Shown: positions 1 to 12,477, counted from the first letter of the stretch. The stretch: DNA of 64,000 bases from Limnohabitans planktonicus II-D5 (GCF_001270065.2 NZ_LFYT02000020.1:1-64000); one strand, 5' to 3'. The notes: generated by a model from the sequence alone, not told the origin. Translations and numbers: made by a program.

Positions 1-468
1 GGCAATCCAGCGACTGAGGTCAAGCCATCGCCAATGCCATTGAAACTGCCGCTGCTGGATTGCCGCGTCGCAAGCTCCTCGCAATGACGGCCCTTTGTCA
101 TTACGAGCCGGACATCTGTTATTGGGCTCCCCAGTCATTGCGAGCGAAGCGCGGCAATCCAGCGACTGAGGTCAAGCCATCGCCAATGCGATTGCAAATG
201 CCGCTGCTGGATTGCCGCGTCGCAAGCTCCTCGCAATGACGGCCCTTTGTCATTGCGAGCCCTACATCTGTTATTGCGAGCCCCAGTCAATGCGAGCGAA
301 GCGCGGCAATCCAGCGACTGCGGTCAAGCCATCGCCAATGCCATTGAAACTGCCGCTGCTGGATTGCCGCGTCGCAAGCTCCTCGCAATGACGGCCCTTT
401 GTCATTGCGAGCCCCTTGCAACATTGCTCTGCCCCCCGTCATTGCGAGCGAAGCGCGGCAATCCAGCT
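1..468. repeat. Three tandem 152-bp repeat units plus start of a fourth
   Basis: The string GGCAATCCAGC recurs at 1, 153, 305 and 457, an exact 152-bp period, and the intervening sequence is nearly identical between units. Each unit contains two opposed arms of the widespread palindromic motif (GGATTGCCGCG..GCAATGAC and TCATTGCGAGCGAAGCGCGGCAATCC), so each can fold into long hairpins. No convincing coding potential is seen; reading frames through it only reflect the repetition. The array begins at the window edge and may extend further left. It lies downstream of gyrB. Confidence 0.9.
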
Positions 469-486
469 GATTTGTTTGGAGTTTTA

Positions 487-657
487 TTGATCCGGACCTT
501 TGAAGTCTGCAGGGTGACTTCAATCTTGCACCTTGTGGGAGCTAGCCCTGCTGGCGATCAGACGCTTGTGGACCACAGGCTTTTCTCTTGCAGTGCAAGC
601 TCCCACAAAATCCTCCCAACTTGGAACACACAGCTCTGACTTCATCGGGCCGAATCT
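487..657. mobile_element. MITE-like element, copy 1 (hairpin core type B)
   Basis: Terminal inverted repeats are visible: TTGATCCGGACCTTTGAAGT at the left end and the complement of GATTCGGCCCGATGAAGT at the right end. The core has inverted TGTGGGAGCT..AGCTCCCACA arms. A second copy in the opposite orientation is at 22443-22614. There is no transposase gene, so movement would need one supplied in trans. The boundaries are estimates to within a few bases. Confidence 0.7.
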
Positions 658-689
658 ATGAGATATCTCCGGATTCGGATTGATAAATC

Positions 690-3356
<2,667 letters not shown>

Positions 3357-3378
3357 CTATGGCCTGTTGGCTTTCGCC

Positions 3379-4488
3379 TTAAATGCGCATCGGCATCACC
3401 ACATATTTGAAGTTGTCGTTCTCGGGGATCGTGATCAGCGCCGAGCTGTTGGCATCGGCCAGGTCAATGCGCACCATGTCCTGACTCATATTGCTGAGCA
3501 CATCAATGATGTAGGTCACGTTGAAGCCGATCTCAATGCTGTCACCGCTGTAGTCGATGTCGAGTTCGTCCACGGCTTCTTCCTGCTCGGCGTTGGTGGA
3601 CGCCACGCGCAGGCTGCCGGGGTCGAGGTTCAGGCGCACACCCTTGAATTTGTCGCTGGTCAAAATGGCCGTGCGCTGCAGGCAGGACAGCAGGGCTTGA
3701 CGACCCAGGGTCATGTTGTTGCTGTGGCCTTTGGGGATCACGCGGTTGTAGTCGGGGAACTTGCCTTCGACCAGTTTGGTCACGAACTCCATGCCGTCAA
3801 AGCTGAACTTGGCCTGGTTGTTGGCAAACTGCATCTCAATCGCGCCGTCAGCGTCCGACAGCAAACGCTGCAATTCGAGCACGGTCTTGCGTGGCAGGAT
3901 GACTTCTTGTTTGGTGGGCACTTCCACGTCGAGTGTGGCGGCCGTGAAGGCCAGGCGGTGGCCATCGGTGGCGACCAAACTCAGGCGATTGCCTTCGGCC
4001 ACAAACAAGATGCCGTTGAGGTAGTAGCGAATGTCGTGCACGGCCATGGCAAACGAAACCTGACTCAGCAACTGCTTGAGGGTTTTTTGCGGCACGCTGA
4101 ACACGGGGCCAAAGGTGGCCGCCTCTTGCACCAGCGGAAAGTCTTCGGCCGGCAAGGTCTGCACGGTGAACTTGGACTTACCGCCCTTGAGGATCAGTTT
4201 GGCTTGCGAAGACTCCAGGCTCACGGTTTGGTCAGCCGGCATGGTGCGCAAGATGTCGATGAGTTTGCGGGCCCCCACGGTGGTGGTGAAGTCACCGGGG
4301 TCACCGTCCATCTCGGTCGTGGTGCGGATCTGGATTTCGAGATCGCTGGTGGTCAGCTGCACGGCGTGACCCGTTTTGCGGATCAGCACGTTGGCCAACA
4401 CGGGCATGGTGTGACGACGCTCCACAATGCCGGACACGGATTGCAACACGGACAGCAATTTGTCTTGAGTGGCCTTCAGAACGATCAT
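3379..4488 (-). CDS. dnaN: DNA polymerase III beta sliding clamp
   Basis: The ring-shaped processivity clamp, a homodimer that tethers DNA polymerase III and many repair proteins to DNA. The 369-residue length is typical. The N-terminus MIVLKATQDKLLSVLQSV and the C-terminal YVVMPMRI, which ends in the usual VMPMR(L/I) tail, are both intact. Three clamp folds fit the length. It follows dnaA on the same strand with a 166-bp gap holding a degenerate copy of the ATTGCGAG-type repeat, and it precedes gyrB. Confidence 0.98.
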   Translation of the reverse strand: MIVLKATQDKLLSVLQSVSGIVERRHTMPVLANVLIRKTGHAVQLTTSDLEIQIRTTTEMDGDPGDFTTTVGARKLIDILRTMPADQTVSLESSQAKLILKGGKSKFTVQTLPAEDFPLVQEAATFGPVFSVPQKTLKQLLSQVSFAMAVHDIRYYLNGILFVAEGNRLSLVATDGHRLAFTAATLDVEVPTKQEVILPRKTVLELQRLLSDADGAIEMQFANNQAKFSFDGMEFVTKLVEGKFPDYNRVIPKGHSNNMTLGRQALLSCLQRTAILTSDKFKGVRLNLDPGSLRVASTNAEQEEAVDELDIDYSGDSIEIGFNVTYIIDVLSNMSQDMVRIDLADANSSALITIPENDNFKYVVMPMRI

Positions 4489-4592
4489 TTGTCTACCTTT
4501 GATGGTTTTTCAAGCTTGAGCCTTGTGGGCTGGGGTGAGGTGGTCAACAGACGACATTTTCGCCTGTTTTTGGGTGCTTTTGAGGGGCATGG

Positions 4593-4626
4593 ACTGGATT
4601 GCCGTGTCGCAAACTCCTAGACATGA
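4593..4626. repeat. Degenerate single arm of the ATTGCGAG/GCAATCC repeat
   Basis: CTGGATTGCCGTGTCGCAAA followed by CTCC..ATGAC matches one arm of the 152-bp unit at the left edge of the window with several substitutions. It lies in the dnaA-dnaN gap. Confidence 0.6.
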
Positions 4627-4654
4627 CCCCAAAGCGTGAACTCATCTGGTCCTG

Positions 4655-6056
4655 TCAGCCCTTGAGGGTCTGCTCCAACACGTGCAGTTGCTGGTTCAGC
4701 TCAGTCATTTGCTGGCGCTCGGTGCCAATTTTGCGAACGGCATGCAGCACGGTGGTGTGATCACGGCCACCAAACAGCTCGCCAATTTCGGGCAGGCTTT
4801 TTTTGCGTCATTTCCTTGGCCAGGTACATGGCAATCTGGCGTGGCCGGGCAATGCTGGCGGGGCGCTTTTTGCTGTACATGTCCGCGACCTTGATCTTGT
4901 AGTAGTCGGCCACGGTCTTCTGGATGTTCTCGACGCTGATCTGGCGGTTCTGGATAGACAGCAAATCGCGCAGGGCGTCGCGCGCCAGCTGGATGGAGAT
5001 TTCCTTCTGGTTGAAACGCGAATAGGCCAGGATCTTGCGCAGCGCGCCTTCAAGCTCACGCACGTTGGAGCGGACGTTTTTGGCCACGAAAAACGCCACT
5101 TCCTCGGGCATTTCACTGCCTTCGCTGATGGCTTTGTTGATCAAAATGGCCACCCGCATTTCCAGCTCGGGCGGCTCCATGGCCACCGTGAGACCGGAAT
5201 CAAAGCGGGACACCAGACGCTCATGGATGTCCGCCAGCCCCTTGGGGTAGGTGTCGCTGGTCATCACGATGTGCGACTTTTTAGCCAGCAGGGCTTCAAA
5301 GGCGTTGAAGAATTCTTCTTGGGTGCGGTCCTTGTTGGCAAAGAACTGCACGTCGTCGATCAGCAGCAAATCGAGCGAGTGGTAGTGGTGCTTGAATTCG
5401 TCAAAAGTCTTGCGCTGATAGGCTTTAACCACATCCGACACAAATTGTTCGGCATGGATGTAGAGAACTTTGGATTCCGGACGGTCAGCCAGCAGCTTGT
5501 TGCCGATAGCGTGCATCAAATGGGTCTTGCCCAAGCCGACGCCGCCGTAGATGAACAAGGGGTTGTAAAGGTGCCCCGGAGAGCCCGCCACATGCATGGC
5601 AGCGGCGCGAGCCATGCGGTTGGCTGTGCCTTCCACCAGGGTGTCAAATGTCAGTGCTGTATTGAGGCGGCTGCGGAAGGTGTTGGCCACAGGCTCGTCT
5701 GGCACATCGAGCACTTCAGGCGCGCGCTCCATCGACGATGGCGTGGACAGGCGCACAGACTTGGCAGGACCTTCGCGCGGAGTAATCGCTAACTCAAGTT
5801 GAACAGGATGCCCCTGCAAACGCTCCAGCATGGCCGACAAACGACCCGCATATTGGGCACGGACCCAGTCAAGTTTGAAGCGGTTGGCGACGTATACCGT
5901 CAGACGCAATTGGTCTTCGGAAACCTGTGCGCTCAGGGGTTTGATCCAGGTGTTGAACTGCTGCTCTGGCAGTTCGCGGGACAGCTCATCGATGCAAGCC
6001 TGCCACAAGGATGCGCCAGCATCCGACTGGTATTCTGATGTGAGTCCCTCGTGCAT
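4655..6056 (-). CDS. dnaA: Chromosomal replication initiator DnaA, frameshifted near the 3' end
   Basis: The AAA+ initiator that binds DnaA boxes and opens oriC. The N-terminal DnaB/DiaA-interaction domain, a linker, and the ATPase with Walker A (GGVGLGKTH near residue 170) and Walker B (LLLIDDVQF) are normal. At the A7 run at 4798-4804 (complement strand) the frame breaks after AKEMTQKK and would stop at 4761, giving 431 residues without domain IV. Removing one A restores [19 protein letters not shown] through to the TGA at 4655-4657. The restored protein has 466 residues, matching the family length. Since dnaA is essential, a homopolymer sequencing error is the likeliest explanation; transcriptional slippage on A7 is an alternative. 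Confidence 0.95.
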
Positions 6057-6121
6057 TTGTATTTGTTTTATTGTGGACAGTAGGAGGCTGGAGCGGCTGG
6101 AAAAACTGATTTATCAAGAGC

Positions 6122-6130
6122 TTATCCACA
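6122..6130 (+). promoter_or_regulatory. DnaA box, perfect consensus
   Basis: TTATCCACA matches the high-affinity R1/R4 box exactly, about 65 bp upstream of the dnaA start codon. Confidence 0.8.
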
Positions 6131-6216
6131 TGCCGACTCGGCAATTGGGTGCTGATCATAAACCACATCCAGGCAATTTTGACGACCACCTCACGAAAGC
6201 CTTTCGCACCAATAAT

Positions 6217-6245
6217 TTGCCGTTCGCCAGAAAGTTTGCGATAAT
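6217..6245 (+). promoter_or_regulatory. Sigma-70 promoter of rpmH
   Basis: TTGCCG and GATAAT are separated by 17 bp, close to the -35/-10 consensus, and lie 50 bp upstream of the rpmH start with a GGAAGAG ribosome binding site in between. Confidence 0.75.
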
Positions 6246-6295
6246 CTTGGGTTTCGCCCAAAGCAGCTTATGGCTTTGGGCTCTAAGGAAGAGTT

Positions 6296-6430
6296 ATGAA
6301 ACGCACCTACCAACCATCCAAGACACGTCGCGCCCGTACCCACGGTTTCCTGGTTCGCATGAAAACCCGTGGTGGCCGTGCCGTGATCAACGCACGCCGC
6401 GCCAAGGGCCGCAAGCGTCTGGCTGTCTAA
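6296..6430 (+). CDS. rpmH: 50S ribosomal protein L34
   Basis: A 44-residue very basic protein, [18 protein letters not shown] at the start and KGRKRLAV at the end, the full canonical L34. It is a late-assembled protein of the large ribosomal subunit. It is the first gene rightwards from the origin, with a near-consensus promoter and an AGGAAGAG ribosome binding site, and is followed by rnpA as in most bacteria. Confidence 0.97.
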   Translation: MKRTYQPSKTRRARTHGFLVRMKTRGGRAVINARRAKGRKRLAV

Positions 6431-6497
6431 TGTCCGCGCAACCGTCTGGCAGTGATCTGATGTTGCTGCAGGCGGTTGGTGCTGGGGCCTGGCCACC

Positions 6498-6944
6498 GTG
6501 CAGCGTCTAAAAACACGCCCACAATTTCAGGCCGCCCTGGCTGGCGGTACGGTCTCGCGTACGGCGCACTTTGCGTTGCATCGCCTGAACCTGGTCGCAC
6601 CGACAGACACCTCTTTGGCACCCGCCGATCAAGTCGGGCCTGAACCTTCACAGGAGCAGGCCCTTTTTGACTTGGCCGATGTCTGGCTGGGTGCCATGGT
6701 GCCCAAACGCTGGGCACGCCGCGCCGTCACACGCAACGCCATCAAAAGGCAGATTTACAACGTGAGCGAGCACTTTGGTGATCGCCTGCCTGTGGCCGCC
6801 CATGTGGTTCGTTTGCGCACCACCTTTGACCGCAAGCAATTCATCAGCGCCACTTCTGAGGTCTTGAAGCAGGCTGTCCGACAAGAGCTCGTGCAATTGT
6901 TCGAGCGTGCCGTCCGACCCCTGACAACAGAGGCTCGCGCATGA
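6498..6944 (+). CDS. rnpA: Ribonuclease P protein component
   Basis: The protein subunit of RNase P, which helps the catalytic RNA trim the 5' leader of tRNA precursors. The 148-residue basic protein has the RNR signature region (TRNAIKRQIYNVSEHF, around residues 80-95). The start MQRLKTRPQFQAAL is the usual one for this group. It overlaps the next gene, yidD, by four bases (ATGA), so translation is coupled. Confidence 0.95.
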   Translation: MQRLKTRPQFQAALAGGTVSRTAHFALHRLNLVAPTDTSLAPADQVGPEPSQEQALFDLADVWLGAMVPKRWARRAVTRNAIKRQIYNVSEHFGDRLPVAAHVVRLRTTFDRKQFISATSEVLKQAVRQELVQLFERAVRPLTTEARA

Positions 6945-7216
6945 TCATTCAGCGTTTGTTGATGGGCGTGGTGCGCGGCTACCGCTTGCTGCTGAGTCCT
7001 TGGCTGGGATCGTCCTGCCGTTTTGAGCCTACGTGTTCGGCTTACGCCTTGCAAGCGCTGGAACTGCATGGCGCCGCTCAAGGGACTTATCTGACGGTTC
7101 ACCGCTTGGTGCGTTGCGGGCCTTGGTGCACTGGCGGCCATGACCCTGTTCCCACGCAAGCGCCTCGCTTGTTTTCTGCTTTGTTTTCTCCCACTTCGTC
7201 AAAGAAGACCCCATGA
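6941..7216 (+). CDS. yidD: Membrane protein insertion efficiency factor YidD
   Basis: A small (91 residues) membrane-associated protein thought to assist YidC-dependent insertion. It has the family signature SCRFEPTCSAYA followed by GGHDPVP near residue 70. It overlaps rnpA at its start and yidC at its end by four bases each, the classic rnpA-yidD-yidC arrangement. Confidence 0.95.
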   Translation: MIIQRLLMGVVRGYRLLLSPWLGSSCRFEPTCSAYALQALELHGAAQGTYLTVHRLVRCGPWCTGGHDPVPTQAPRLFSALFSPTSSKKTP

Positions 7217-8901
7217 ACGATATCCGTCGCACCATCCTTTGGGTGATTTTTGGTTTTTCCATGGTCCTGCTGTGGGATCAATGGCAGCTGCACAACGGCC
7301 ACAAAGCCACTTTCTTTCCAAAACCGGAAGTAGCCGCTCCTGCGATCAATGCCTCAACACCGGCTGCCAGCGCCAATGGCGTGCCCACAGCCAGCACCGC
7401 AGCGGTGACGGCCACACCTGGCCAAGTGCCTTCGTCTGCGCCTGCCGCCGCTGCCGTCCCCCGCGAGAAGATCGAAGTGGCCACCGATGTGCTCAAGCTC
7501 AGCTTTGACACCGAAGGCGGCTCTTTGGTGCGTACCGAATTCACAAAGCATGCTGACTTTGTTGACAGCAGCAAACCGTTTGTTTTGCTCGACCAAAGCA
7601 GTAGCCGCGTTTACATGGCCCAAACCGGCCTGATCGGCGGCGACTTTCCCACGCACAAATCGCCCATGAAGTTCAGCGGAGATCGCAGCCTGAAAGAGGG
7701 CCAGAACGAGCTGACCTTGCGTTTCGAGTCCGATGAGCAAAACGGCGTGAAACTGGTCAAGACCTACACCCTGAAGCGCGGCAGCTACGCCATTGGCGTC
7801 AAGCACGAAGTGATCAACACCGGCACCGCCAACGTATCGCCTCAGCTGTACTTGCAACTCGTGCGGGATGGCAACAAGCCTGCGGGTGAGTCGTCGTTCT
7901 ACTCCACCTTCACAGGTCCTGCTGTTTATACCGAGGCCAAAAAGTACCAGAAGGTTGAGTTCAGCGACATCGAAAAGAACAAGGCCGAAATTGACAAGAC
8001 ATCACCCAATGGCTATGTGGCCATGGTGCAGCACTACTTCGCAACCGCCTGGTTGCTGGCGGATGGCATTCAGCGCGAAAACTTCGTGCGCAAGGTGGAT
8101 ACCAATTTGTACGCCGTGGGCATGATCACACCTCTGGCCGATGTGGCACCCGGCCAATCCAAGAGTGTGAGCACCCAATTGTTCAGCGGCCCCCAGGAAG
8201 AAAAAGTGCTCGAAGCCTTGGCCCCCGGCCTGGACTTGGTGAAAGACTATGGCTGGCTGGCCATGCTGTCCAAGCCTTTGTACTGGTTGCTGGACAAGCT
8301 GTTTGGCTTCATCCAGAACTGGGGCTGGTCCATCGTGGCGCTGGTGCTCTTGCTCAAAATTGCTTTCTATTGGCTCAACGCCAAGGCTTACGCCAGCATG
8401 GCCAAGATGAAAGCCATCAACCCCAAGATCATGGACATGCGTGAACGTCTGAAAAACGATCCGCAAAAAATGCAGCAGGAGATGATGCGCATTTACCGCG
8501 AAGAAAAGGTCAACCCCATGGGGGGCTGCTTCCCGATCATGGTGCAGATCCCGGTGTTCATTGCCCTGTACTGGGTGCTGTTGTCCAGCGTTGAAATGCG
8601 CAATGCACCTTGGGTTCTCTGGATTCATGACCTGTCTGCACCCGATCCGTTCTTCATCCTGCCATTGGTCATGACCTTGACCACTTTGCTGCAAACCGCA
8701 CTCAACCCCGCGCCGCCAGACCCGATGCAGGCCAAGCTGATGTGGATCATGCCGCTGGTGTTTTCGGTGATGTTCTTCTTCTTCCCGGCTGGCTTGGTGC
8801 TGTACTGGATCACGAACAACATCTTGTCGATTGCCCAGCAGTGGATGATCAACACCCGCATGGGCGTGCCGCCACAATTCAACTTGCCCAAGTTCAAGTA
8901 A
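7213..8901 (+). CDS. yidC: Membrane protein insertase YidC
   Basis: Inserts and folds inner-membrane proteins, alone or with SecYEG. The 562-residue product has an N-terminal membrane segment ([15 protein letters not shown]). A large periplasmic beta domain (about residues 60-340) follows, then the conserved C-terminal 60KD_IMP core with five membrane segments (from about 365), including [14 protein letters not shown]-like TM2 and the family [15 protein letters not shown] near the end. Translation is coupled to yidD, and an intrinsic terminator follows directly. Confidence 0.97.
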   Translation: MNDIRRTILWVIFGFSMVLLWDQWQLHNGHKATFFPKPEVAAPAINASTPAASANGVPTASTAAVTATPGQVPSSAPAAAAVPREKIEVATDVLKLSFDTEGGSLVRTEFTKHADFVDSSKPFVLLDQSSSRVYMAQTGLIGGDFPTHKSPMKFSGDRSLKEGQNELTLRFESDEQNGVKLVKTYTLKRGSYAIGVKHEVINTGTANVSPQLYLQLVRDGNKPAGESSFYSTFTGPAVYTEAKKYQKVEFSDIEKNKAEIDKTSPNGYVAMVQHYFATAWLLADGIQRENFVRKVDTNLYAVGMITPLADVAPGQSKSVSTQLFSGPQEEKVLEALAPGLDLVKDYGWLAMLSKPLYWLLDKLFGFIQNWGWSIVALVLLLKIAFYWLNAKAYASMAKMKAINPKIMDMRERLKNDPQKMQQEMMRIYREEKVNPMGGCFPIMVQIPVFIALYWVLLSSVEMRNAPWVLWIHDLSAPDPFFILPLVMTLTTLLQTALNPAPPDPMQAKLMWIMPLVFSVMFFFFPAGLVLYWITNNILSIAQQWMINTRMGVPPQFNLPKFK

Positions 8902-8907
8902 ACCCCG

Positions 8908-8933
8908 AAGGGCCGCGCAAGCGGCCTTTTTTT
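8908..8933 (+). terminator. Intrinsic terminator after yidC
   Basis: A GGCCGC / GCGGCC stem with a GCAA tetraloop is followed by seven T residues, directly after the yidC stop. Confidence 0.85.
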
Positions 8934-8989
8934 GGCCTTGGCGCTTACGCATGGGCCACTTACCCCCATCTCGCCATTCACCACCGCCC

Positions 8990-10402
8990 ATGCTCGCCAG
9001 ACACCAGGAACCCATCGTCGCCATCGCCACTGCACCGGGACGCGGCGCGGTGGGCATCGTGCGGGTGTCGGGGCGCAAGCTGTCGTCCTTGATCGAGGCC
9101 TTGTGTGGGCGCAGCCTCAAACCGCGCGAAGCCACTTATCTGCCCTTTGCCGATGCCGATGGCAGCCCGATCGACCACGGCCTGGCGCTGAGCTTTGTGG
9201 CACCGCACTCATTCACTGGCGAAGACGTGCTGGAGTTGCAAGCGCACGGCGGGCCGGTGGTCTTGCAGCTGCTGGTGGCGCGTTGCCTGCAAGCAGCAGC
9301 CGAAATGGACACAGCCACAGGCCAGCCACGTTTGGCCGGTTTGCGCGTGGCGCAGCCGGGCGAATTTTCTGAGCGCGCTTTTTTGAATGACAAGATCGAC
9401 CTGGCACAAGCCGAGGCGATTGCCGACCTGATCGACGCCAGCACCGAGGCCGCTGCACGCAGCGCCAGCCGGTCCTTGGCGGGAGATTTTTCCAAAGAAA
9501 TCCATGGGCTGCGCGATGCCTTGATTCACCTGCGCATGCTGGTCGAGGCGACGCTGGACTTCCCCGAAGAAGAGATTGATTTCTTGCAAAAAGCCGATGC
9601 GCAAGGGCAACTGAATCGCTTGCAAACGGCCGTGATGACTGTGCTGGGCAAAGCCCGGCAAGGCGCATTGCTGCGCGAAGGCATCAAGGTGGTGATTGCG
9701 GGCCAGCCCAATGCCGGCAAGAGTTCTTTGCTCAATGCTTTGGCCGGGGCCGAGCTGGCCATCGTCACACCCATTGCGGGCACCACCCGCGATGTGGTGC
9801 AGCAAACGATACAGATCGAAGGCGTGCCGCTGCATGTGATCGACACCGCCGGGCTGCGCGAGGGCGAGGGCGTGGACGAGGTGGAGCAAATTGGCATTGC
9901 ACGCGCCTGGGGCCAGATTGAGAACGCCGATGCGGTGCTGTTTTTGCACGACCTGACGCGTGTCGGCCAGGCCGATTACGACAGCGCCGATGCCGAGATC
10001 TCCACCCGACTGCATAGCCGCCTGCCCGCCAGCGTGGCAGTGATCGATGTGTGGAACAAGGCCGACGCTGCGCCTGTGTCACTGGAGCGCACGGGCTTGA
10101 ACCTGTCTGCACGCACGGGTGAGGGGCTGCAGGCCCTGCGCCAGCAGCTGCTGCAACAAGCCGGTTGGCAGCAAGCCAGCGAGGGCCTGTTCATCGCCCG
10201 CGAGCGCCATGTGCAGGCCCTGCACCGTGTGCGCGAACATCTGGAAGTGGCCGACGCGCATTTGGCCGCGCAAGCGCAAAACCTGGACCTGCTGGCCGAA
10301 GAACTGCGACTGGGCCAAAACGCCCTGAACGAGATCACGGGCGAATTCAGCGCCGACGATTTGCTGGGTGTGATTTTTTCGAGTTTTTGCATCGGTAAGT
10401 GA
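8990..10402 (+). CDS. mnmE: tRNA uridine-5-carboxymethylaminomethyl modification GTPase MnmE
   Basis: With MnmG it modifies the wobble uridine of several tRNAs. The start is placed at [14 protein letters not shown]; an upstream in-frame ATG at 8951 adds a low-complexity lead that the family lacks. The N-terminal tetrahydrofolate-binding domain is followed by a G domain inside a helical domain: G1 [10 protein letters not shown] near residue 237, DTAGLRE and NKAD. The protein ends in the conserved CIGK tail. It has 470 residues, a normal length. Confidence 0.97.
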   Translation: MLARHQEPIVAIATAPGRGAVGIVRVSGRKLSSLIEALCGRSLKPREATYLPFADADGSPIDHGLALSFVAPHSFTGEDVLELQAHGGPVVLQLLVARCLQAAAEMDTATGQPRLAGLRVAQPGEFSERAFLNDKIDLAQAEAIADLIDASTEAAARSASRSLAGDFSKEIHGLRDALIHLRMLVEATLDFPEEEIDFLQKADAQGQLNRLQTAVMTVLGKARQGALLREGIKVVIAGQPNAGKSSLLNALAGAELAIVTPIAGTTRDVVQQTIQIEGVPLHVIDTAGLREGEGVDEVEQIGIARAWGQIENADAVLFLHDLTRVGQADYDSADAEISTRLHSRLPASVAVIDVWNKADAAPVSLERTGLNLSARTGEGLQALRQQLLQQAGWQQASEGLFIARERHVQALHRVREHLEVADAHLAAQAQNLDLLAEELRLGQNALNEITGEFSADDLLGVIFSSFCIGK

Positions 10403-10496
10403 GCACAGGCATCGCTACGACAGAGAAACCTTTCGGTTTCTTGTTGTTGCCGATCAGCGGCTACCACCCCACCACGCGCCTGCGCCCGATCATCCA

Positions 10497-10571
10497 TGTC
10501 GGAGCTGAAGCTGCCGACCTACACATCAAAGCGTTGTTAGTCCCGTTGGTCGGCGGTCGAAGACCCCGACG
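10497..10571. repeat. GTCGG-type dispersed hairpin repeat
   Basis: TGTCGGAGCTGAAGCTGCCG and GGTCGGCGGTCGAAGACCCC are the two building blocks of a repeat seen again at 18083, 52561, 53500 and 55571. It occupies the 264-bp gap between mnmE and the desaturase; nothing else is recognised there. Confidence 0.65.
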
Positions 10572-10666
10572 TGCTGCCTGTACAAAGCGCCCTCAAAAGG
10601 TCGCCTCAGCGACTGATTTGAGCAACCTTCGGGCACAAGATAGCTGTTTCGACGCACGCAAACGCC

Positions 10667-11644
10667 ATGACCGCCGACGCCCAAGCCACCCTCAGCCTTG
10701 AACAAGACGCCTATTTGCGCAGCCGATCCGACTGGATGGGCGCTTACCTGGTGCTGCACGCTTGGGGTGTCATGGCTTTGGCCATGGCTGTTTTCATCGC
10801 ATGGCCCAACCCCTTGAGCTTCATCGTCGCCTTGGTCATCATTGGCGGGAGGCAGTTGGGGCTGGCGATCTTGATGCACGATGCGGCGCACCGCGCCTTG
10901 TTCAAGAACACCTGGCTCAATGACACCTTGGGTGCTTTTTTGTGCGGCTGGCCCGTGGGTGCGAGCCTCACGCTGTACCGCCCTTATCACCTGAGCCACC
11001 ACCGCCACACGCAGCAAAAGGAAGACCCCGACCTGATGTTGTCGGCCCCCTTTCCCATCACCCGACAAAGCTTCTGGCGCAAGATGCGGCGCGACATTTT
11101 GGGTGTCACGGCTTACCAGCGCCGCATGGAAATTTTCCGCATGGAAATGGGCCAAGACCCCAGCCGATGGCAGCGCCTGAAAAACCTGATCGCCTCAGAA
11201 AAGTACTTCTTCCTCAGCAACCTGACCATTTTCACCATCACCGCCGCTGCGGGCGTGTGGTGGGCTTACTTCGCCTTGTGGCTGCTGCCTTTGCTGACTT
11301 GGTACCAGGTGATCAGCCGCATCCGCAACATTGCCGAGCACGCAGTGGTGGGCGACAACAACGACCGCCTGCGCAACACCCGCACCACGCTGACGAACTG
11401 GGGCATGCGCATGGTGCTGGCCCCTTACTGGGTGAATTACCACCTGGAGCACCACCTGTTGGTGTTCACGCCTTGCTGGAAGCTGCCTGCCGCACACCGC
11501 CTGCTGATCTCGCAAGGCTTTGGCCCGCGCATGGAGTTGGCCCAAGGCTATCTGCAAGTGTTGCGCAAAGCAGTGTCCAGGCCGCATGACGATGTTGACC
11601 ACGGCGCGCCGGGCCATGCACGCAAACGGGCTCAACTCATCTGA
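10667..11644 (+). CDS. Fatty acid desaturase family protein
   Basis: A 325-residue integral membrane di-iron enzyme. The three histidine boxes are present in order: HDAAH (about residue 71), HLSHHRHT (about 108) and NYHLEHH (about 260). Hydrophobic segments lie at about 28-70, 90-105 and 185-225. Family members insert double bonds into acyl chains or hydroxylate related lipids using O2 and an electron donor. It may share a transcript with the SDR 50 bp downstream. The exact substrate cannot be read from the sequence. Confidence 0.9.
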   Translation: MTADAQATLSLEQDAYLRSRSDWMGAYLVLHAWGVMALAMAVFIAWPNPLSFIVALVIIGGRQLGLAILMHDAAHRALFKNTWLNDTLGAFLCGWPVGASLTLYRPYHLSHHRHTQQKEDPDLMLSAPFPITRQSFWRKMRRDILGVTAYQRRMEIFRMEMGQDPSRWQRLKNLIASEKYFFLSNLTIFTITAAAGVWWAYFALWLLPLLTWYQVISRIRNIAEHAVVGDNNDRLRNTRTTLTNWGMRMVLAPYWVNYHLEHHLLVFTPCWKLPAAHRLLISQGFGPRMELAQGYLQVLRKAVSRPHDDVDHGAPGHARKRAQLI

Positions 11645-11694
11645 TGGTCAGCACCTGACCGCTCTGCTGTGCACCCACAGTCAAAGGATTGAAC

Positions 11695-12477
11695 ATGGCA
11701 CATCGACTCGACCAACAAGTGGCCATCATCACCGGTGCCAGCCGTGGCATAGGCCGCGCAATCGCCGAGGCTTATGCCGCTGAAGGGGCCAGCCTGTGCC
11801 TGATCGCCACCGATGAATCCCGCCTGAACGAAGTCAAGGATGCGCTGGGCTTGCCGCCTGAGCGCATCATGACCACAGGCCTGAACGTGACCGACCGCGA
11901 TGCGTGCTTTGCAGCGGTGGCACAAGTCGAACATCGCTTTGGCCGCGTGGATGTGCTGGTCAACAACGCTGGCGTGTACCGGGCCAAGCCTTTCATGGAC
12001 TATGTTCCGCAAGACTTTCAGGACATGCTCGATGTGAACCTGTTTGGCGTGCTGCACTTCACCCAAGCGTGTTTGCCCGGCATGCAGGCGCGAGAGCATG
12101 GCCGCATCATCAACATGGCGTCGACCGCGGGCAAATGGGGGTCGCGCAACCAAAGCGCCTACAACGTGAGCAAGCACGCGGTGGTGGGGTTGACGCGTTG
12201 TCTGGCGCTTGAAGCGAGCCCCTACAAAGTCACTGTCAATGCCATTTGTCCCGGTTTCATCCAGACCGACATGGTGGAAGAACTCAAGGCACAGGTGGCC
12301 CTCAGCTCGGGCATCAGTGGCGATGACATGGTCAAGGCGGTGTTGACACGCGTGCCGCTGGGCCGTGTGCTGGAGCCTTGCGAGATTGCGAGTTTGGCGG
12401 TGTACCTGGGCTCTGCCGAGTCACGGGGCATGACAGGGCAATCCATTCATTTGGATGGCGGCATGGTCTTGAGTTGA
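11695..12477 (+). CDS. Short-chain dehydrogenase/reductase (3-hydroxyacyl or 3-oxoacyl type)
   Basis: A 260-residue classical SDR: cofactor motif TGASRGIG (about residue 15), NNAG (about 91), catalytic Ser, then YNVSK (about 157), and a PG..TDM motif. The C-terminal GQSIHLDGGMVLS is typical of FabG/3-hydroxybutyrate dehydrogenase-like members. The start is set at ATG MAHRLDQQ with AAAGGA upstream, rather than the TTG six bases earlier. It lies between a desaturase and a liv-type transporter; a shared pathway is possible but unproven. Confidence 0.9.
   Translation: MAHRLDQQVAIITGASRGIGRAIAEAYAAEGASLCLIATDESRLNEVKDALGLPPERIMTTGLNVTDRDACFAAVAQVEHRFGRVDVLVNNAGVYRAKPFMDYVPQDFQDMLDVNLFGVLHFTQACLPGMQAREHGRIINMASTAGKWGSRNQSAYNVSKHAVVGLTRCLALEASPYKVTVNAICPGFIQTDMVEELKAQVALSSGISGDDMVKAVLTRVPLGRVLEPCEIASLAVYLGSAESRGMTGQSIHLDGGMVLS

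Larger units (their letters stand above)
6057..6295. other. Probable chromosomal replication origin (oriC) region
   Basis: The 239-bp gap between divergent dnaA and rpmH is a common oriC site in proteobacteria. It contains one perfect DnaA box at 6122-6130, a 7-of-9 match on the other strand at 6072-6080, and local AT-rich patches. Few boxes are present, so it could be only part of the origin or just the autoregulated dnaA promoter. Strand-asymmetry analysis was not done. Confidence 0.55.

Noticed and set aside
1-468. CRISPR array
   Set aside because: The 152-bp units are contiguous and near-identical with no variable spacers, and no cas genes are in the window.
247-639. 130-codon frame across the repeats at the left edge
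   Set aside because: It runs through the 152-bp array into the MITE-like element; its sequence is explained by the repeats.
4795-4806. Programmed minus-one frameshifting in dnaA at A AAA AAG
   Set aside because: The heptamer is right, but a minus-one shift does not lead into the domain IV frame; a plus-one shift or loss of one base is needed.
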